From positions 1-35,024 of the forward strand of contig CAWVTK010000003.1 in NCBI GenBank assembly GCA_963933205.1: a DNA stretch of 35,024 bases, read 5' to 3'. The DNA is from UBA6772 sp963933205. GTDB lineage: Bacteria > Bacteroidota > Bacteroidia > Flavobacteriales > UBA7430. A model generated the notes under the pieces. That model was not told the DNA's origin and did no database searches. It was given only the letters and a program-made list of their open reading frames with translations. Both the position numbers and the translations under genes were made by a program. Numbering within the stretch: the first letter of the stretch is position 1; each line of letters starts with the position of its first letter. This document shows, piece by piece, positions 29,989 to 35,024 of the stretch.

Positions 29989-31203
29989 ATGCTGTATTAT
30001 TTATTCAAGTATTTACACGAAACATTCGACTTATCCGGAGCTGGAGTGTTCCAATATATTTCTTTTAGAGCTGCAATGGCAGTTATTGTATCCTTGTTAA
30101 TATCCATGATTTTTGGTAAAACGATTATTAAGTATTTGGCAAAAAAACAAGTAGGAGAAAGTATAAGAGATTTAGGTTTAGCAGGACAAACAGAAAAAGC
30201 GGGTACTCCAACCATGGGAGGCATCATTATTCTTAGTGCTATTTTAATTCCAACCTTACTGTTTGCAAAACTCGATAATATTTATATAATCCTAATGTTA
30301 ATTACCACTGTTTGGATGGGTTTAATTGGTTTTTTAGACGACTATATAAAAGTGTTTAAAAAAGACAAAGATGGTTTAGCCGGGAAATTTAAAATTCTTG
30401 GACAAGTCTCCTTAGGAATCATTGTAGGGTCCATACTGTATTTCCATCCCGACGTGGTCATGAGAGAACAAGTAAAAACAAGCACTAACAGCTCCGAAAT
30501 AGTTTATACCCAAACGGATATCAAGTCTACCATGACGACCATTCCTTTTTTTAAAAACAACGAATTTGATTACTCCGATGTTTTATCGTGGGCAATAGAC
30601 AAGGCCGAAGATTGGGCTTGGCTAATCTTTATACCAATGGTTATTTTTATTGTAACTGCCGTTTCAAACGGAGCAAATCTAACCGATGGAATAGATGGTT
30701 TGGCAACAGGTACTTCTGCTATTATTGGACTTGTATTGGCCGTATTTGCATACGTATCTGGTAACATTATTTTTGCCGAGTATTTAAACATTATGTACAT
30801 ACCTAATTCTGGAGAATTGGTCATCTTCATCTGTTCTTTTGTAGGAGCTTGTTTTGGCTTTTTGTGGTACAACTCTTATCCAGCTCAAGTATTTATGGGC
30901 GATACAGGGAGTTTAGCCATTGGAGCTATTATTGGAGTTTTTGCCATAGCAATCCGTAAAGAATTACTTATTCCAATAATATGTGGAATCTTTTTTGTCG
31001 AAAATTTATCGGTGGTTTTACAGGTTACTTATTTTAAATATACTCGAAAAAAATATGGAGTAGGAAAACGAATATTCCTAATGTCGCCTCTCCATCATCA
31101 TTATCAAAAAGCAGGCTTACACGAAAGTAAAATAGTTTCTCGATTTTGGATTGTAGGAATTATGCTCGCAATATTAAGTTTTGTTACGCTAAAACTTCGC
31201 TAA
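29989..31203 (+). CDS. mraY: phospho-N-acetylmuramoyl-pentapeptide-transferase
   Basis: MraY transfers phospho-MurNAc-pentapeptide to undecaprenyl phosphate, making lipid I at the inner membrane. The 404-aa polytopic protein contains the catalytic aspartates D117/D118 (GFLDDYIK), D233 in NLTDGIDGLATG, and the motif FMGDTGSLAIGA. The late segment SPLHHHYQKAGLHE is the conserved histidine loop. Residues about 150-205 form an unusually long polar periplasmic loop; longer loops here appear to be common in Bacteroidota MraY. It lies four bases after murE and one base before murD, inside the dcw operon. Confidence 0.97.
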   Translation: MLYYLFKYLHETFDLSGAGVFQYISFRAAMAVIVSLLISMIFGKTIIKYLAKKQVGESIRDLGLAGQTEKAGTPTMGGIIILSAILIPTLLFAKLDNIYIILMLITTVWMGLIGFLDDYIKVFKKDKDGLAGKFKILGQVSLGIIVGSILYFHPDVVMREQVKTSTNSSEIVYTQTDIKSTMTTIPFFKNNEFDYSDVLSWAIDKAEDWAWLIFIPMVIFIVTAVSNGANLTDGIDGLATGTSAIIGLVLAVFAYVSGNIIFAEYLNIMYIPNSGELVIFICSFVGACFGFLWYNSYPAQVFMGDTGSLAIGAIIGVFAIAIRKELLIPIICGIFFVENLSVVLQVTYFKYTRKKYGVGKRIFLMSPLHHHYQKAGLHESKIVSRFWIVGIMLAILSFVTLKLR

Positions 31204-31204
31204 A

Positions 31205-31750
31205 ATGATCGCAGTATTAGGTGCCGGAGAGAGTGGTCTTGGCGCAGCAATTTTGGCCAAAAAAAATGGATTAGACGTTTTTGTAAGTGACCTTGGTTTG
31301 ATAAAAGCAACCTATAAAGTCGAGCTAAACAAAAACAACATTAGTTGGGAAGAAGGCATGCATAGTGAGCAGAAAATACTCTCTGCCGACTTGCTTATTA
31401 AAAGCCCCGGAATACCCGAAACTAAGCTTTTGGCAAAAGCACGAACTAAAGGGATAGAAGTTCTTTCAGAAATTGAGTTTGCATTCCGGTTTTGCAAAGG
31501 TAAAATCATTGCAATTACAGGAAGTAATGGTAAAACAACTACGGCAACCTTGTTAAATCACCTCCTTAAAGGAGCTAATTTTGACGTTGCTTTAGCAGGA
31601 AATATAGGCGCTAGTTTTGCGCGATCCTTGGCCAACAATGATCATGAGTATTGGGTTTTGGAACTGAGTAGTTTTCAGCTCGATGATATTCATCAGTTTA
31701 AGCCTTTTATTGCTATTGTGCTTAACATTAGCCCTGACCATTTAGATTGA
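31205..31750 (+). CDS. murD: MurD N-terminal part (181 aa, up to the TGA)
   Basis: This part covers the UDP-binding N-terminal domain (GAGESGLGAAILAKK at the start) and the first half of the ATPase domain, including the P-loop GSNGKTTTAT and ELSSFQLDD. It ends at DHLD before the conserved Arg. Alone it lacks the D-glutamate-binding C-terminal domain and could not be active. It begins one base after mraY. Confidence 0.6.
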   Translation: MIAVLGAGESGLGAAILAKKNGLDVFVSDLGLIKATYKVELNKNNISWEEGMHSEQKILSADLLIKSPGIPETKLLAKARTKGIEVLSEIEFAFRFCKGKIIAITGSNGKTTTATLLNHLLKGANFDVALAGNIGASFARSLANNDHEYWVLELSSFQLDDIHQFKPFIAIVLNISPDHLD

Positions 31751-31762
31751 TATCAGGGTAAA

Positions 31763-32521
31763 ATGGAAAATTACGTAGCCTCAAAAATGAGAATTACCGA
31801 AAATCAAACTAAGAACGATTACTTTATTTATTGGAACGACGACACATGGCTTAAAAAGAATTTACACAAAGTAAAAGCGCAATTGCTACCCTTTGGAGAA
31901 CAAATAATTACTAAAGGTGCAAGCCTTATTGACAACAAAATTAACATTAATAGTAACCTAGAGCAGTTAACTATGAATATTCATGAATTAGCATTACAAG
32001 GTAAGCACAATAGTTACAACTCTATGGCTGGAGGTATTGCAGCAAAATTATTGGGCATTACAAATGATATTGTGAGAGATTGCCTCTCAGACTTCGAGAA
32101 AATTGAGCATCGCCTAGAACCGGTACTTCAAGTGTATGGGGTAGATTATATTAACGATTCGAAGGCAACTAACGTAAATGCTGCTTGGTATGCCATAGAC
32201 AGTATGTCTAGGCCAGTAGTTTGGATTTGTGGAGGGGTAGACAAAGGCAATAATTACGAAGACTTGATTCCTCTTGTATCAAAAAAAGTAAGTGCTATTA
32301 TTTGCTTAGGACTAGACAATTCCAAATTGATTAAAACCTTTGGAGCTAGTGTGGAGGTAATAATGGAGGCAAACACAATGAGATCTGCTGTTAAGATGGC
32401 TTATAAATTAGCCAATAAAGGCGACGCAGTATTACTGTCTCCTGCCTGCGCAAGCTTTGATTTATTTGCAAATTACGAAGACAGAGGTAGACAGTTTAAA
32501 AAACAAATAAGACTATTGTAA
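31763..32521 (+). CDS. murD: MurD C-terminal part (252 aa, possible restart)
   Basis: An in-frame ATG 12 nt after the TGA could restart translation. The part holds the rest of the ATPase domain (GKHNSYNSMAG, HRLE) and the C-terminal ligase domain (NDSKATNVNAA, SPACASFDLF, YEDRGRQF). It has no P-loop of its own. Reinitiation so close to a stop is plausible in a tightly coupled operon, but activity of a split MurD has not, to my knowledge, been described. Confidence 0.55.
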   Translation: MENYVASKMRITENQTKNDYFIYWNDDTWLKKNLHKVKAQLLPFGEQIITKGASLIDNKININSNLEQLTMNIHELALQGKHNSYNSMAGGIAAKLLGITNDIVRDCLSDFEKIEHRLEPVLQVYGVDYINDSKATNVNAAWYAIDSMSRPVVWICGGVDKGNNYEDLIPLVSKKVSAIICLGLDNSKLIKTFGASVEVIMEANTMRSAVKMAYKLANKGDAVLLSPACASFDLFANYEDRGRQFKKQIRLL

Positions 32522-32522
32522 A

Positions 32523-33665
32523 TTGACTTGGACAGACCACATAAAAGGAGATAAATACATTTGGACGATAGCTGTTTTGCTCTCCCTAGTATCCATTGTT
32601 CTTGTGTACAGTGCAAGCTCTCATTTAGCCTTTGCCTACAAGCAAGGAGATACGATGTCTTTTTTAATTAAGCACTTGTTCCACTTAGGAATTGGCTTTT
32701 TTATCATGTGGCTGCTCTCTAAAATACCATTCAAGTACTTTTACAATAGTTCCTTACTTATTTTTGGCTTTGCAGTTCTGTTGGTTTGTTGGGCCATAAG
32801 CGGTGGCGAGTCTATAAACGGCGCAAATGCCAGCAGATGGATTAGGGTAGTGGGCTTTACGTTTCAGCCATCTGAGTTGGCAAAAGTATCTTTATTTGTT
32901 CTTTTAGCCAGAAATTTGGTTCACTACAAAGACAAGCTAAAATCCTTTAAGCATTCGTTTATTCCTATTTTAGGCCCTGTAATTTTAATCTGCGGATTAA
33001 TACTTCCTTCTAACTTTTCTACATCTGCCATTATTTTTATGATCAGTTTTTTGATCATGTTTGTTGGCAGATACTCGTTAAAATGGTTAAGTATAATGCT
33101 TTTTATTGGGCTGGGCTCATTAGCCTCCTTTTACGCCGTTGTAACCACCTACCCAACTATTAGTAACAGGGTTGCCACCTGGAACTCTCGTATCGAGTGT
33201 TACCTGGACAATGATTGTATAAGTTACCAAGTTCACCATGCTAAAATGGCTATAGCACGCGGCGGAATTTGGGGAAAAGGCCCTGGAAAGAGTGTCGAAA
33301 AAAACTTCTTACCTCAATCTTCTTCCGATTTTGTTTACGCTGTTATTATTGAAGAATATGGAAGATTTGGAGGCCTATTTGTTATCTTTTTGTACTTAAG
33401 TTTACTCTTTAGAGTACTAAAAATTGCCAGTAAATGTGACGACGACTTTGCCGTTTTAATGGTTATAGGTTTAGGTATTTCTATCGTTTCTCAAGCATTT
33501 ATTAATATGGCTGTTGCTGTGAGTTTACTCCCCGTTACCGGCCAAACACTTCCTTTAATTAGTGCAGGAGGCTCTTCTGTTTGGATGACATGCGCAGCCT
33601 TAGGCTTAATTTTGAGTATTAGTAATGGTTTACCAAAACCAGAAAGTGCAGAGCTAAATGACTAA
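32523..33665 (+). CDS. ftsW: septal peptidoglycan glycosyltransferase FtsW
   Basis: FtsW is the SEDS-family polymerase that builds septal glycan strands with the FtsI-type transpeptidase. The 380-aa protein has about ten membrane helices and SEDS signatures: VYSASSHLAF near the N-terminus, FQPSELAKVSLFVLLA, and GQTLPLISAGGSS near the end. The large periplasmic loop contains RVATWNSRIECYLDNDC and the GGIWGKGPGKS segment. The start is TTG 32523, one base after the murD stop; the next in-frame ATG would remove the first helix. Its last eight bases overlap murG. RodA is the alternative SEDS member, but the dcw position decides for FtsW. Confidence 0.94.
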   Translation: MTWTDHIKGDKYIWTIAVLLSLVSIVLVYSASSHLAFAYKQGDTMSFLIKHLFHLGIGFFIMWLLSKIPFKYFYNSSLLIFGFAVLLVCWAISGGESINGANASRWIRVVGFTFQPSELAKVSLFVLLARNLVHYKDKLKSFKHSFIPILGPVILICGLILPSNFSTSAIIFMISFLIMFVGRYSLKWLSIMLFIGLGSLASFYAVVTTYPTISNRVATWNSRIECYLDNDCISYQVHHAKMAIARGGIWGKGPGKSVEKNFLPQSSSDFVYAVIIEEYGRFGGLFVIFLYLSLLFRVLKIASKCDDDFAVLMVIGLGISIVSQAFINMAVAVSLLPVTGQTLPLISAGGSSVWMTCAALGLILSISNGLPKPESAELND

Positions 33666-34755
33666 AAAAATTCTAATTAGTGGTGGAGGTACAGGAGGAC
33701 ACATTTTTCCTGCAATAGCTATTGCAAAAGAGTTGAAAAAACGAAACAAAAATATCAATTTGCTCTTTGTTGGCGCCTCCGACCGTATGGAGATGGAGAA
33801 AATTCCTGCAGCAGGGTTTAAAATTATTGGACTTTGGGTTTCTGGTTTTCAGCGATCACTTTCGCTTAAAAACCTACTTTTTCCCATCAAATTACTTTTT
33901 AGCATTGTAAAATCTTTCTTCACAATACTTCGTTTCAAACCTCATGTTGTAATCGGTACAGGCGGATTTGCAAGTGGGCCAATCCTATGGGTTGCCTCAC
34001 TTTTAAAAATACCTACACTTATACAAGAGCAAAACTCTTATCCAGGTATTACCAATAGAATATTAGCTTCTAGGGTAACCAAAATTTGTGTTGCATATCC
34101 AGGATTAGAACGCTTTTTTCCTGCGAATAAACTGCAGCTAACTGGAAACCCTATCCGCTCTGAAATAGAGTTTTCAAACTACAAAAAGAACGAAGCTTTA
34201 GCTGCTTTTGGATTTACTACAGACAAGCCTACTGTATTTATTGTAGGAGGAAGTTTAGGAGCCAAACGCATAAACGAAACAGTTTTAGCAAACAGTGCAT
34301 GGTTTGCAACGAACAAGGTTCAGTTAATTTGGCAAACGGGAAATTTATATTATGATACATGTATAAAAGCACAAGGCACCCTAGGTTCTGGAGCTCAAAT
34401 AAAAGCCTTTATTAGCGATATGGCATTAGCTTATGCAGCTGCAGATGTCGTTGTTTCAAGAGCGGGAGCTATTGCTTTATCAGAGCTAACTTCTCTTGGG
34501 AAAACCTCTATTTTAATCCCCTCACCTAATGTTGCCGAAGATCATCAAAAGAAAAACGCTTTGACTCTAGTGAAGAATCATGCAGCTATTTTAGTAGAGG
34601 AAAAAGATATGGACAATCAGCTCTTTGTAGCCTTAAAGTTAGTGTTGGAGAATCCACAAAAACAACAAGAACTGGCTGCCAATTGTAAAAGCATGGCACA
34701 GCCAAAAGCAGCGCATAAAATTGTAAATCTAATAGAACAAATTTGCAATGATTAA
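33658..34755 (+). CDS. murG: UDP-GlcNAc:lipid I N-acetylglucosamine transferase MurG
   Basis: MurG converts lipid I to lipid II on the cytoplasmic face of the inner membrane. The 365-aa GT-B glycosyltransferase has the glycine-rich loop SGGGTGGHIFPA (8-19), a second loop TGGFASGP, the segment QEQNSYPGITNR, and the UDP-binding part VGGSLGAKRINE followed by SRAGAIALSELTSLG. All catalytic-site motifs are present. Start ATG overlaps the end of ftsW by eight bases, and the murC start overlaps its own stop by eight bases. Identification is secure. Confidence 0.97.
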   Translation: MTKKILISGGGTGGHIFPAIAIAKELKKRNKNINLLFVGASDRMEMEKIPAAGFKIIGLWVSGFQRSLSLKNLLFPIKLLFSIVKSFFTILRFKPHVVIGTGGFASGPILWVASLLKIPTLIQEQNSYPGITNRILASRVTKICVAYPGLERFFPANKLQLTGNPIRSEIEFSNYKKNEALAAFGFTTDKPTVFIVGGSLGAKRINETVLANSAWFATNKVQLIWQTGNLYYDTCIKAQGTLGSGAQIKAFISDMALAYAAADVVVSRAGAIALSELTSLGKTSILIPSPNVAEDHQKKNALTLVKNHAAILVEEKDMDNQLFVALKLVLENPQKQQELAANCKSMAQPKAAHKIVNLIEQICND

Positions 34756-35024
34756 ATTAGATCACTTAAAACAAATTTATTTTCTCGGAATTGGAGGCAT
34801 TGGCATGAGTGCCCTGGCTCGTTATTTTGCCGAATTGAATTACGAGGTTGCCGGATACGATAAAAGTAGCTCAGCAATAACTCGATCCTTAGAGCAAGCA
34901 TCTTGTACTGTATTTAATAAAGACGAGATAGCATCTATACCTAGTTCGTTTAACAATCCAAATCGTATTTTAATTGTTTATACACCAGCAATTTCGCAGC
35001 ACAGCACTCTTTTTAAATATTTTA
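34748..35024 (+). CDS. murC: UDP-N-acetylmuramate-L-alanine ligase MurC (5' part)
   Basis: The ATG at 34748 overlaps the murG stop, and the frame stays open to the window end (92 codons). The N-terminus contains the nucleotide-binding loop FLGIGGIGMSALARYF that distinguishes MurC from the other Mur ligases, followed by GYDKSSSAITRSLE and VYTPAIS. MurC adds L-alanine to UDP-MurNAc, the step before MurD. It is truncated only by the window edge. Confidence 0.95.
   Translation, partial: MIKLDHLKQIYFLGIGGIGMSALARYFAELNYEVAGYDKSSSAITRSLEQASCTVFNKDEIASIPSSFNNPNRILIVYTPAISQHSTLFKYF

Larger units (their letters stand above)
31205..32521 (+). pseudogene. murD: murD interrupted by an in-frame TGA
   Basis: MurD adds D-glutamate to UDP-MurNAc-L-alanine and is essential for peptidoglycan synthesis. 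One reading frame from 31205 to 32521 encodes a complete enzyme of about 438 aa apart from a TGA at 31748-31750. It falls exactly at the Arg of the conserved DHxDR motif (SPDHLD-stop-YQGKMENYV), one base from CGA or AGA. All other MurD signatures are intact on both sides: GSNGKTTTAT, ELSSFQLDD, GKHNSYNSMAG, HRLE, NDSKATNVNAA and YEDRGRQF. TGA is an ordinary stop elsewhere in the window (trmB, the SulP gene), so general recoding is unlikely. The options are sequencing error, a recent nonsense allele, read-through, or two chains that assemble. The two open parts are listed separately. Confidence 0.8.

Noticed and set aside
31748..31750. Recoding of TGA (as Trp, Gly or selenocysteine) as explanation for the murD interruption
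   Set aside because: TGA is a normal terminal stop in trmB and the SulP gene, no selenocysteine element is evident nearby, and the family residue here is Arg.
1..35024. Mobile elements, CRISPR arrays, tRNA/rRNA genes, riboswitches, phage genes
   Set aside because: No transposase, integrase, spaced direct-repeat array, cloverleaf or long non-coding stretch was found; gene density is high and content is core chromosomal.

Overview
The window is an AT-rich chromosomal segment from a member of the Flavobacteriales (Bacteroidota). Three things point there: the gliding-motility genes gldB and gldC next to nadE, a large secreted protease with a type IX secretion (T9SS) C-terminal domain, and many promoters with the Bacteroidota -7 element TAnnTTTG. 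There is no phage, IS element, CRISPR array, tRNA or rRNA. Nearly all the DNA is housekeeping, so the main interest lies in regulatory DNA and in a few protein anomalies.

Layout. (1) 1-3365: the tail of an unidentified gene, asnS, rpoN (sigma-54) and a small ArsR-type regulator with a palindrome over its promoter. (2) 3366-6862: a gingipain-like (C25) T9SS protease; its promoter and start codon are bracketed by an exact 18-bp inverted repeat. (3) 6871-13566: a probable phosphate-uptake locus with a porin O/P, a SulP anion transporter, a 30-aa membrane peptide, a divergent PiT-type transporter and a PhoB/PhoR-like two-component pair. The porin promoter and the peptide/PiT promoter share a Pho-box-like array: TTAAC units on an 11-bp period, with the last unit exactly 26 bp upstream of the -7 element in both. 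(4) 13592-16618: an SRPBCC protein divergent from trmB, an alkyltransferase-like protein, and the Fe-S factors Mrp and NifU-like. (5) 16631-20815: the two-subunit 2-oxoacid:ferredoxin oxidoreductase korAB, a strong terminator, and a PAS sensor with an eroded ATP-binding domain. (6) 20906-24550: nadE (minus), gldBC (plus), engB and an alpha/beta hydrolase (minus). (7) 24697-35024: the division and cell-wall (dcw) cluster mraZ-rsmH-ftsL-ftsI-murE-mraY-murD-ftsW-murG-murC, with murC running off the end.

How the genes work together. The dcw genes are tightly packed, mostly overlapping or a few bases apart, and form one operon behind a single mraZ promoter. That promoter carries three GTGG boxes on a 10-bp period, the pattern expected for MraZ autoregulation. 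In the phosphate locus the proposed circuit is that PhoR/PhoB senses phosphate limitation and PhoB binds the TTAAC arrays, raising outer-membrane (porin) and inner-membrane (PiT) phosphate uptake. Mrp and the NifU-like protein sit directly upstream of the Fe-S enzyme KorAB.

The most surprising defect is an in-frame TGA in the middle of murD, an essential gene otherwise intact on both sides. It falls where the conserved Arg of the DHxDR motif should be, so it is either a sequencing error, a real nonsense allele or a split enzyme. Several starts were moved relative to the longest open frame because the -7 element lies over or downstream of the longer start.
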